Source: Verrucomicrobiota bacterium
Lineage (GTDB): Bacteria; Verrucomicrobiota; Lentisphaeria; Oligosphaerales; JAFGRS01
Assembly (NCBI GenBank): GCA_019136035.1
Contig: JAGVUW010000146.1
Location: forward strand, 1 to 15,081
Length of the DNA: 15,081 bases
Direction: 5' to 3'
Below are positions 9,059 to 15,081 of the stretch, piece after piece. Position 1 is the first letter of the stretch. The number at the start of each line of letters is the position of its first letter. The notes under the pieces were generated by a model. That model saw nothing but the letters and a program-made list of their open reading frames with translations, was not told the DNA's origin and searched no databases. A program made the translations under genes and the position numbers.

Positions 9059-11413
9059 ATGCAGTCTACCCGCCACCCGCATCCGCATCTCGACCCGCGC
9101 CAGCCCCGCCAGGACAGCCATCCGCAGACCAACCCCCCGGTCTTTGCCTGGAAGGCGCCCCCCGAGGCGGCGCCCTTCGAGCTGGTCGTGGCCCGCGACG
9201 CCGGCCTCCGCGATGTCGTCCTGCACCAAGCCGGCTGCCTCGACCCGCTGTTTCTCCCCGAGCGGGCCCTGCAGCCGGGGCGGTACTACTGGACCTGGCG
9301 CGGCCGGGGCTGCGAGGGCGAACTCTTCCGCTTCACCGTCGAACCGACCGCCGCAGTGGTCGAGGTCCCGCCGGTGCGCGACTGGCTGGCGGCGCTGCCG
9401 GCGGCGCACCCGCGGCTCTACGTCACCCCGGAGCAGGCCGCGAGCCTGCCGGGCGATCCGGGCCTGGAGGCGGGGCGACGCCAGGCGGCGGACTGCGCCG
9501 GCGAGCTGCTCGGGTCGTCCCACGACCTGGCCGAGCCGCCCTACCTGCCCGACCGCCGCCAGGACTACGGCGCCTTCATCCGTGCCTTCGGCAGCATCAT
9601 GTGGGAATCCCGCGCCTTCGTGGCCGGCGCCCAGGCGCTGGCACTGGCGCACCTCCTCACCGGCCGGGAGGACTTCGGCCGGGCTGCCTGCCGACGCCTC
9701 GACGCGATCGCGCACTGGGACCCGGAGGGCTCGACGCACCTGGCGCACAACGACGAGCCGCATATGTCGGTGATCTGGAATGGCCCCGCCGCCTGCGACT
9801 GGGCCTGGGACTGCTTCACCGACGACGAACGCGAACGCGTCATTGCGCAGTTCCGCCGGCGCGGCGAGATCACCTTCGAGCACATGCACGGGCGCGGCGC
9901 CTACGGCATCACGCGCTTCGACTCGCACGCCGGCCGCGAGATCGTCTTCCTGGCCCTGCTGTCATGGGTCTTCCATGGCCACATACCCGAGACCGAACGC
10001 TGGCTGACCTGGCTGCGGCCGGTGCTCTGCGGCATCTGGCCGGTCTGGGCCGGCGACGACGGCGCCTGGGCCGAGGGGCCGTCCTACGGCCAGGCCTACG
10101 TGACGATCATGCAGATGTTCGCCACGGCGCTGAAGCGCACCACCGGTGTCAACCTCTACCGCCGGCCGTTCTGGCGCGCCCATGGCGAGTGGCGGCGCTG
10201 GTGCCTGCCGCCCTACGCCGAATGGATCGGCTTCGGCGACCACACCGAGCGCTGGCGCAGCGGCTGGATCGCCAACGCCGACCTGGTCGAGGTCATCGCC
10301 CGCGAGGCCCCGGCGCCCGGGCTGCTGCCCTACGTGGCGCAGCTCCGCCGCGAGGCGTGCACCTGCGAGCCGCGCCCAGGCGTCGACGCCGAGGCCCTCG
10401 GGATCACGCCCCAGCTCCTCCTGACAGCGCCGGCACCCGCCGCGGCCGGCGCGGCCCCGGCGACCGCGGCGCCGGAGCCCTGCCTGCGGGTTTTCCCCGC
10501 CGCCGGATGGGCCGCCTTCCGGACCGACTTCGCGTCGCCGGAACGCGACATCGCCATGATCTTCCGGTCGTCGCCCTTCGGCTCGATCAGCCACTCGCAC
10601 GCCAATCACAATGACTTCGTTCTGCACGCCGGCGGGCGTGTCCTGGCCATGCCCAGCGGCTACTACGATGGCTATGGCTCGAATCACCACGCCAACTGGG
10701 TCTGGCATACCCGCAGCCACAACTGCCTGACCCTCTCCGAGGCCGGCCAGATCATGCGCTCGCCGGCCGCAGTCGGACGCCTCGAGACGCCCTGGGAGGA
10801 CGACCGCATGGCCTACGTCTGCGGCCAGGCCGATGCCGCTTACGCCGATCGCGCCCGGCGCTGCCGACGCCATGTCGTCTTCCTCAAGGCCGAGAGGGCC
10901 TTTGTCATGATCGACGAGTTCGTCGGCGCTCCCGGGATGGTCTCGACGCCGCAGTGGAACCTGCACGCCTGGGCGCCATTCGCCACCGACGAGGCGGCAC
11001 GCGCGTTCGTGACCCGCCGTGAAGGCTGCGCCCTGCACGGACATGTCCTCTACCACCACAACGGCTTCTTCTCCCTCAGCGAGGGCTGGGATCCGCCGCC
11101 GCAGGCCCGCCACCCGAACCCGCAGTGGCGACCCCAGTACCACCTGCGCTTCAGTCCCGGCGGCCTGTTCTCCTCGCTGAACCTGGCCGTCGTGCTCTGC
11201 CCGGACACCCCCGGGGCCCCCGCCACGACCGTGAGCGCTGCCGCCGAGGGCGGTCTTGAAGCCGCCACCATCGGCTGCTGGCGCTGCCGCGTGCGCCGCG
11301 AAGGCCGCGGCATGGACCTGGACGGCGCTGCTCAGCCCGAACTGCTGGCCGTCTTCGAGGACGGTACCAGACGCTACGCCCTCGGAGCCAATGGGATGAG
11401 CCCCGTGGGCTGA
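9059..11413 (+). CDS. DUF4962/heparinase II-III family polysaccharide lyase
   Basis: This 784-residue protein is probably a uronic-acid polysaccharide or oligosaccharide lyase. An N-terminal beta-sandwich (about 24-97, ending GRYYWTWRGRG...RFTVEP) and the HPRLYVTPEQ motif (117-126) are typical of DUF4962 proteins. An alpha/alpha toroid (about 130-450), an Ala/Pro-rich linker (457-474) and a beta-sandwich half with SHSHANHNDF (511-520) follow. Likely catalytic residues are His290 (in RFDSHAGRE), Tyr343 (in EGPSYGQAY) and His512. Their spacing of 53 and 169 resembles what I recall for alginate lyase Atu3025 of family PL15, so oligoalginate is one candidate substrate; heparin- or ulvan-like glycans are others. 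No signal peptide is visible, and the N-terminus is His/Pro/Arg-rich. GAGGAA lies 10 bases before the ATG, supporting this start. The gene is 43 bases downstream of the HEAT gene. Confidence 0.85.
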   Translation: MQSTRHPHPHLDPRQPRQDSHPQTNPPVFAWKAPPEAAPFELVVARDAGLRDVVLHQAGCLDPLFLPERALQPGRYYWTWRGRGCEGELFRFTVEPTAAVVEVPPVRDWLAALPAAHPRLYVTPEQAASLPGDPGLEAGRRQAADCAGELLGSSHDLAEPPYLPDRRQDYGAFIRAFGSIMWESRAFVAGAQALALAHLLTGREDFGRAACRRLDAIAHWDPEGSTHLAHNDEPHMSVIWNGPAACDWAWDCFTDDERERVIAQFRRRGEITFEHMHGRGAYGITRFDSHAGREIVFLALLSWVFHGHIPETERWLTWLRPVLCGIWPVWAGDDGAWAEGPSYGQAYVTIMQMFATALKRTTGVNLYRRPFWRAHGEWRRWCLPPYAEWIGFGDHTERWRSGWIANADLVEVIAREAPAPGLLPYVAQLRREACTCEPRPGVDAEALGITPQLLLTAPAPAAAGAAPATAAPEPCLRVFPAAGWAAFRTDFASPERDIAMIFRSSPFGSISHSHANHNDFVLHAGGRVLAMPSGYYDGYGSNHHANWVWHTRSHNCLTLSEAGQIMRSPAAVGRLETPWEDDRMAYVCGQADAAYADRARRCRRHVVFLKAERAFVMIDEFVGAPGMVSTPQWNLHAWAPFATDEAARAFVTRREGCALHGHVLYHHNGFFSLSEGWDPPPQARHPNPQWRPQYHLRFSPGGLFSSLNLAVVLCPDTPGAPATTVSAAAEGGLEAATIGCWRCRVRREGRGMDLDGAAQPELLAVFEDGTRRYALGANGMSPVG

Positions 11414-11429
11414 CCGAGACCGCCGCCGC

Positions 11430-11471
11430 GGGGACACCGGGGGGCCTCGGGGACATCGGGGACATCGGGGG
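11430..11471 (+). other. G-quadruplex-type motif
   Basis: Five runs of four to six G (11430-11433, 11439-11444, 11449-11452, 11458-11461, 11467-11471) are separated by loops of only 4-5 bases (acacc, cctc, acatc, acatc). This fits a canonical intramolecular four-tier G-quadruplex with one spare run. It would form in the plus strand and in the 3' end of the lyase transcript, beginning 17 bases after that gene's stop. Effects on termination or mRNA decay are plausible and untested. Confidence 0.75.
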
Positions 11472-11505
11472 CCTCAGCGCCACGGGCGACTGCGGCGAAT
11501 CCATA

Positions 11506-11541
11506 CTGGAGTCCCTTGGGGCGCTGGAGTCCCTTTCGGGG
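11506..11541. repeat. Two 18-bp direct repeats
   Basis: CTGGAGTCCCTT occurs at 11506-11517 and again at 11524-11535. Each is followed by a six-base G-rich tail (ggggcg, tcgggg), giving a period of 18. There are only two copies, so replication slippage is the simplest origin. Confidence 0.7.
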
Positions 11542-11583
11542 AGATCCCAGACCCACGGCCCGGCGCCAGGGCAGGGGGTCGCA

Positions 11584-11603
11584 AGGGGGCCTTAGGGGGC
11601 CTT
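11584..11603. repeat. Exact 10-bp tandem duplication overlapping the PAS gene stop
   Basis: AGGGGGCCTT is repeated exactly, 11584-11593 then 11594-11603. On the minus strand the junction of the two copies makes the TAA stop codon of the PAS gene. Gain or loss of one copy (10 bases) would shift the frame and change the C-terminus. Confidence 0.8.
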
Positions 11604-12485
11604 GCCGGCGGTGACGCTGGGCAGAATGACGCTCCCGAGGTAGTCGCCCGAGGCCGAGGTGACCGGGGTGGCTGTGCAGTCGACCTCGAAGGCACGGCCA
11701 TCCGCGTGCTTGCCGTGGAAGGTGCCCTGCCAGATGCGACCCTGGCGCACGACCTCACGGATGGATCGGATGAGGTCTTGCTCGCGCCGCGTGCGCGCCA
11801 GCTTGAGCATCGGGGCTCCCACGATCTCGTCCATGGACCAGCCCGTCAGCTCCGCGTAGGCCTGGTTTGCGAACAGCACGAGGCCGTCGGCATCGCCAAC
11901 CAGCACCGGCCCCGGAACCAGTTCGGCCATCCGCATGAGCAACCGAAGCTGGCCATGCTGACGACGCAGTTCCTCGATATGCCGGGCCCGCTCCGTGACG
12001 TCGGTGATGAAGCCCTCGCGAACCCGCACGCCATTCTTGTTGTCGTTCACATCGGTGCCGTGCTCGTCCACCCAGTGCAGCGTCCCGTCCTTGCTGACGA
12101 TCCGGTAGGTGAGGTTGAACGACTCCTGCCGTGCCTCGGCGTCGGCGATGGTCTTCTCGACCCGCGCGCGATCGTCAGGGTGTACGACATGCTGGCGGTA
12201 CAGGGTGATGTCGGTGACAAAGGCGCCTGCCGGGTACCCGGTCAGGGCCATGCAGCCGGCACTGCAGAACTCCACACGGCCTTTGGGGTACTGTGCACTG
12301 AAGAGGGTTCGATAGGCCATCCCGGGAAGGCTGTTCAGCAACGCAAGCAGCCCCATCTGGGTCTGCCACATGGTCTTCGCTGCCCGGGCCGTGTCCGCCT
12401 CCAGACGTTCGTGCTGAAGCAAACGCTCCCGCAGGCTCTCGATCTCGGCGATGAGCTCGGACTTGGTCTGGCGGGTGTCTGTCAT
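11592..12485 (-). CDS. Tandem PAS-domain protein without output domain
   Basis: This 297-residue, apparently cytoplasmic protein has no membrane segment. Residues about 8-32 look like a coiled coil. PAS domain 1 spans about 45-168 and shows VHPDD (101-105), TYRIVSKDGTLHWVDEHG and GFITDVTER (158-166), as in the PAS_3 class. PAS domain 2 spans about 186-290 and begins with DADGLVLFANQAYAELTGWS. The chain ends right after the last strand of PAS 2, with no histidine kinase, GGDEF, EAL, HTH or methyl-accepting domain. It may sense a small ligand or redox state and act through a partner; neither ligand nor partner can be read from the sequence. The start at 12485 has only a weak ribosome binding site (AGGG, 11 bases away). 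The gene diverges from the aminotransferase gene, which hints at, but does not prove, a regulatory link. Confidence 0.88.
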   Translation of the reverse strand: MTDTRQTKSELIAEIESLRERLLQHERLEADTARAAKTMWQTQMGLLALLNSLPGMAYRTLFSAQYPKGRVEFCSAGCMALTGYPAGAFVTDITLYRQHVVHPDDRARVEKTIADAEARQESFNLTYRIVSKDGTLHWVDEHGTDVNDNKNGVRVREGFITDVTERARHIEELRRQHGQLRLLMRMAELVPGPVLVGDADGLVLFANQAYAELTGWSMDEIVGAPMLKLARTRREQDLIRSIREVVRQGRIWQGTFHGKHADGRAFEVDCTATPVTSASGDYLGSVILPSVTAGKAP

Positions 12486-12583
12486 GGTCGTGGCGGCCCT
12501 GCTGCAAGACGCTCTTCAGGCACGGGTACGACACCCGGCCTCTCCTCCGGGTTCCGAACGGCCTGTCTCACATCAAAACCACT

Positions 12584-12611
12584 ACCATACACGGCCCGAC
12601 CCGCGACGCAA
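12584..12611 (-). promoter_or_regulatory. Possible sigma70-type promoter for the PAS gene
   Basis: On the minus strand TTGCGT (12611-12606) and TATGGT (12589-12584) are separated by 16 bases. The -10 hexamer is identical to the candidate upstream of pfp. The leader to the PAS start codon would be roughly 90 nt. The -35 match is weak (3/6). Confidence 0.35.
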
Positions 12612-12616
12612 TGACG

Positions 12617-12631
12617 CCGCGCGAAGCGCGG
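12617..12631. repeat. Inverted repeat between divergent promoters
   Basis: CCGCGC and GCGCGG form a perfect 6-bp stem around a GAA triloop. It sits between the two candidate divergent promoters together with the 8-bp palindrome CCGGCCGG at 12637-12644. Either could be an operator, but in DNA this GC-rich such repeats also arise by chance. Confidence 0.4.
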
Positions 12632-12678
12632 GACAGCCGGCCGGTCGAGTACGGGCGGTGGCGCGCGGCCGCAAGTCC

Positions 12679-12707
12679 TTGCCGTGGCGCAGACGCGATG
12701 GTACACT
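12679..12707 (+). promoter_or_regulatory. Probable sigma70-type promoter for the aminotransferase-amidohydrolase pair
   Basis: TTGCCG (12679-12684) and TACACT (12702-12707) are separated by exactly 17 bases, and each matches the consensus at 4 of 6 positions. Transcription would begin near 12714, leaving a leader of about 80 nt before ATG 12797. This is the best promoter match in the window. Confidence 0.5.
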
Positions 12708-12785
12708 GCGTCAGGGCTCGACGCCTAACCCACAAGGCTGGGCGCCGCCCCGGTGCTGCCACCACACGGGCCGTGGCTCATGCGT

Positions 12786-12790
12786 GGAGA
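12786..12790 (+). promoter_or_regulatory. Ribosome binding site that sets the aminotransferase start
   Basis: GGAGA ends 6 bases before ATG 12797. The frame is open upstream to 12611, but the extra residues are Arg/Ala-rich and would run across the candidate promoter at 12679-12707, so the ATG next to this site is preferred. GTG 12773 is a less likely alternative. Confidence 0.6.
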
Positions 12791-12796
12791 CATCGA

Positions 12797-14149
12797 ATGA
12801 AGAACGCCGATGCAGGCACTGATGCCGGGGCCCTTGAGCGCGACGCGCTCGATCTCATCATCCCCCACTTCGCCAGCAACGCCGAACTGGCGAAGGGCCC
12901 GAAGATCTTCGTGCGCGGGGAGGGCTGCTACGTCTTCGACATCCACGGCCGACGCTACTTCGACTCGTTCGCGACGCTGCTGACAACGGTCTGCGGTCAT
13001 TGCCGTCCGGAGGTGACCCGGGCGGTGACCGAGCAGATGCAGCGGCTGGAGTTCTTCCCGAACTACGTGGATGCCTTCACCGTGCCGCTGATCGAGCTGG
13101 CGCGGAAGCTCGCCGAGATCGCCCCGGGGGACCTCTCGGTGAGCTTCTTCGTGAACTCGGGATCGGAGGCGAATGAAACGGCGCTCAAGATGGCCCGGCA
13201 ATTCCACGTCGAGCGCGGCGAACGTCAGCGCTACAAGTTCATCGCGCGGCGCGACTCGTACCACGCCACCACGCTGGGTGGCGGTGCGGTGACGGGCCTG
13301 AAGTGGTTCCGGGAGTACTTCGAGCCGCTCTTGCCGGGGGCGCTGTTTGTACGGGCGGCGCGCGACCGGGACCGCCCCCGCGGGGTGTCGTCGAAGGCCT
13401 ACGCGCGCCTGTTAATTAAGGAGATAGAGGACCTCATCGCCCAGGAGGGCGCCGACACGATCGCCGGGTTTATCATGGACCCGCTGCCCGGATCGAACAC
13501 CGGTTACCCGCTGCCGCCGGAGGGCTACCTCCGGGGCGTGCGCGAAATCTGCGATCGGCATGGCATCGTGCTGATCCTCGACGAGGTGCAGAGCGGCTTC
13601 GGGAAGACCGGCCGGTGGTTCTTCTGCGAACATGACGGGGTCACCCCGGACATCCTGACGCTGGGCAAGGGTCTGACCGGGGGCTACATACCGCTCGGGG
13701 TGACGATGACGACGCCGCGGCTGGCGGCGGTCTTTCGCCAGGGCCCCGGCAGTGAGTTCCGCTCGGGCAGCACCTACGGCGGTCATACGGTCGCCTGTGC
13801 AGCGACGCTCGCCAACATCGGCATCATCGAGCGTGAAGGCCTCGTCGAGAACGCCCGTCGCATGGGGGCGCATTGCCGACGGCAGTTGGCCGCCATGCGC
13901 CGGCGCCACCCGCTCATCGGCGCGGTCAGCGGCATCGGCCTGCTCCTGGCGGTGACCCTGAAGGCGGACGCCGAGGTCGGCACCTGGATCCGCGACTGGT
14001 GCTGGCAGAACGGCATGATCCTGCGCAACAACGGCAATATCCTGGTGCTGGCACCCTCGCTGATCATCACCCGCGACCAGGTGGACGAGATGCTCGGGCT
14101 CATCGATCGGGCACTGACGGCGGCGGAGCACGAGCATGGACTTCTCTGA
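12797..14149 (+). CDS. Class III PLP-dependent aminotransferase
   Basis: The 450-residue cytoplasmic enzyme moves an amino group between an amine or omega-amino acid and a keto acid; length and motifs fit fold-type I, class III. The phosphate-binding motif NSGSEANETALKMAR is at 120-134 and the aromatic/His stacking pair Tyr155-His156 in RRDSYHATT. Asp262 in LILDEVQSGFGKTG contacts the pyridine nitrogen. Lys291 in LTLGKGLTGG forms the Schiff base. STYGGHTVACAA (325-336) supplies the second-subunit phosphate contact. Where many relatives have EP-x-G, this one reads MDPLPGSNTGY (228-237). The substrate is not readable; taurine/beta-alanine:pyruvate, 4-aminobutyrate and dialkylglycine enzymes share this pattern. 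An AT-rich stretch of rare codons occurs at 13411-13430. The stop overlaps the next gene by 14 bases, implying coupled translation and a shared pathway. Confidence 0.93.
   Translation: MKNADAGTDAGALERDALDLIIPHFASNAELAKGPKIFVRGEGCYVFDIHGRRYFDSFATLLTTVCGHCRPEVTRAVTEQMQRLEFFPNYVDAFTVPLIELARKLAEIAPGDLSVSFFVNSGSEANETALKMARQFHVERGERQRYKFIARRDSYHATTLGGGAVTGLKWFREYFEPLLPGALFVRAARDRDRPRGVSSKAYARLLIKEIEDLIAQEGADTIAGFIMDPLPGSNTGYPLPPEGYLRGVREICDRHGIVLILDEVQSGFGKTGRWFFCEHDGVTPDILTLGKGLTGGYIPLGVTMTTPRLAAVFRQGPGSEFRSGSTYGGHTVACAATLANIGIIEREGLVENARRMGAHCRRQLAAMRRRHPLIGAVSGIGLLLAVTLKADAEVGTWIRDWCWQNGMILRNNGNILVLAPSLIITRDQVDEMLGLIDRALTAAEHEHGLL
14125..14128 (+). promoter_or_regulatory. Ribosome binding site of the amidohydrolase inside the aminotransferase gene
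   Basis: GGAG lies 7 bases before ATG 14136, within the last codons of the aminotransferase. This supports the 14-base overlap of the two genes and translational coupling. The next in-frame ATG (14160) has no comparable site. Confidence 0.6.
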
Positions 14150-15081
14150 TCACGTCGGCATGTGGGCCGGGGAGTTGCGTGACTGGCTGCCCGCGAGGCT
14201 CTTCGACGCCCATCTCCACCTCGGGCCGCCCGACGTCGTGGGGCCCGTGGCGCCGGATCGACTGGCGCACGCCCTGTGCACCTACATGCACCTCGACGCC
14301 GAGGCGGTCGCCGAGGCCTACGCGGCGCTCTTCGCCGGCAAGACCATCGTCGGGATGATCGCCTTCGGCTTTCCGCAGCGCGAAGTGGCCATCGACCGTG
14401 CCAACGACTACGTGATCGGCGCCATGCGCCGGGATCCGCGCCTGCACGGTTTCCTGCTCTCGGCACCGTCCGACACGCTCCAGGCGGTCGACGCCTACCG
14501 GCGGTCCTGCGCGGCCGGCGTGCCGTTCCGGGGAGTGAAGCCGTACTACGACCGGCTCGGCAAGAGTGTGTTCGACACCGCCATGTCCGAGTTCGTGCCG
14601 GATGACCTCCTGGCCTTCATGAACACCGAAGGCCTGGCCCTCATGCTGCACACCTCCCGGCATGGCATGGGCGACCCGGAGAACCAGCGCTTCCTCCGTC
14701 GCCTGACGGACCGCTATCCGCGCGTGCGGGTGGTCCTGGCACACCTGGGCCGCTACACCGACCCGCGCCAGTTCGACGCCTTCATGGCGAGCGGCCTGGC
14801 CCAGGAACGTGATGCGATCATCCTCGAGATGTCCTCGGTGAGCTGCCCGGAGGTCTATGATCAGGTCCTGGCCGTCCCGGACCTGCGCCGGCGCCTGGTC
14901 TTCGGTTCGGACCTGCCCTTCGGCCTTATCACCGGCGTCGAGCGCTGGTCGCCGACGCACGGCCCGGTCTTCGTCGCCCGCGATCACTACACGTGGTCCG
15001 ACCCGGTCATGGAGGCGCGCTATGCCGAGGAGCGCCGGCGGCTGACCTACAACACGTACCACTGCATCCGTGCGCTCAAGG
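14136..15081 (+). CDS. Amidohydrolase superfamily protein (Amidohydro_2 type), 3' end beyond the window
   Basis: The 315 visible residues form most of a metal-dependent TIM-barrel hydrolase or decarboxylase; the frame is still open at the right edge. The first strand carries the metal motif DAHLHLG with His26 and His28. Lys135 in GVKPYY, His172 in LHTSRHG, His203 in LAHLGR and Asp259 in FGSDLPFG follow in the order known for this family. His26, His28, His172 or His203 and Asp259 are the likely metal ligands, and Asp259 the likely base. There is no signal peptide, so it is cytoplasmic. The sequence ends near YNTYHCIRALK, which looks close to the natural C-terminus (the helix after the last strand), so little is probably missing. 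Overlap with the aminotransferase suggests action on the same or a neighbouring metabolite; whether it hydrolyses an amide, opens a lactone or decarboxylates cannot be told. Confidence 0.88.
   Translation, partial: MDFSDHVGMWAGELRDWLPARLFDAHLHLGPPDVVGPVAPDRLAHALCTYMHLDAEAVAEAYAALFAGKTIVGMIAFGFPQREVAIDRANDYVIGAMRRDPRLHGFLLSAPSDTLQAVDAYRRSCAAGVPFRGVKPYYDRLGKSVFDTAMSEFVPDDLLAFMNTEGLALMLHTSRHGMGDPENQRFLRRLTDRYPRVRVVLAHLGRYTDPRQFDAFMASGLAQERDAIILEMSSVSCPEVYDQVLAVPDLRRRLVFGSDLPFGLITGVERWSPTHGPVFVARDHYTWSDPVMEARYAEERRRLTYNTYHCIRALK

Larger units (their letters stand above)
11414..11591. other. Convergent intergenic region between lyase and PAS genes
   Basis: This stretch of 178 bases has no convincing gene. 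It holds a G-tract cluster (11430-11471) and an 18-bp direct repeat (11506-11541), and it runs into a 10-bp tandem repeat (11584-11603) that overlaps the PAS stop codon. I see no hairpin with a T-run for either convergent transcript. Confidence 0.6.
12486..12796. other. Divergent intergenic region between PAS and aminotransferase genes
   Basis: This stretch of 311 bases is without a supported gene; forward and reverse frames are open in places but look like GC shadow. It holds one promoter candidate per direction (12584-12611 minus, 12679-12707 plus), a hairpin CCGCGC-GAA-GCGCGG (12617-12631), the palindrome CCGGCCGG (12637-12644) and a small stem CGGGT/ACCCG (12523-12537) in the PAS leader. 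The hairpin and the palindrome lie between the two promoters, where a shared operator would be expected. Confidence 0.6.

Noticed and set aside
7132..9132. A 666-codon minus-strand frame opposite the HEAT-repeat gene
   Set aside because: It spans two gene boundaries and has no recognisable motif, whereas the plus frame shows regular HEAT units and a ribosome binding site.
11474..11591. Remains of an output domain downstream of the PAS gene
   Set aside because: Minus-strand frames beyond the stop codon translate to Pro/Arg/Ala-rich sequence with no kinase, GGDEF or other signalling motif.
11706..12614. A 302-codon plus-strand frame opposite the PAS gene
   Set aside because: The minus strand carries clear PAS motifs (TYRIVSKDGT, FANQAYAELTGW); the plus translation has none.

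Overview
The window is GC-rich DNA (roughly two thirds G+C by eye) from a bacterium. Coding is dense, third codon positions are strongly G/C, and several genes have recognisable Shine-Dalgarno sequences. The combination of a long PPi-type phosphofructokinase, a GldG-like membrane protein with an ABC-2 exporter, a HEAT-repeat protein and a DUF4962/heparinase II-III lyase is the sort of content seen in Planctomycetota, Lentisphaerota, Verrucomicrobiota or Armatimonadota. That placement is inference from gene content; no rRNA or other phylogenetic marker is present.

Left part (1-1970): a 305-base leader carries a short octamer repeat, a weak promoter candidate and GC-rich hairpins. It precedes a diphosphate-dependent 6-phosphofructokinase (glycolysis/gluconeogenesis).

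Centre (about 2059-11413): five genes on the plus strand with small gaps. They are a large membrane-anchored protein whose two soluble lobes should both lie outside the membrane, an ABC ATPase, a tandem-duplicated ABC-2 permease, a HEAT-repeat protein, and a heparinase II/III-type polysaccharide lyase. The first three are spaced 2-3 bases apart and almost certainly form one export machine. The HEAT protein and lyase follow at 37 and 43 bases and are probably co-transcribed.

Right part (11414-15081): a short convergent intergenic region contains a strong G-quadruplex-type motif and small tandem repeats. Next comes a minus-strand protein made only of two PAS domains, with no output domain. A 311-base divergent intergenic region holds candidate promoters for both directions. 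The last two genes are a class III PLP aminotransferase overlapped by 14 bases by a metal-dependent amidohydrolase (Amidohydro_2 type) that runs off the window; they look translationally coupled and so may serve one small-molecule pathway.

I saw no rRNA or tRNA, CRISPR array, insertion sequence, integrase or phage gene. The least ordinary item is the export cassette with its unrecognised two-lobed partner and adjoining HEAT protein. It resembles the Gld-type ABC-2 family in outline, and I cannot claim from sequence alone that it is a new system.
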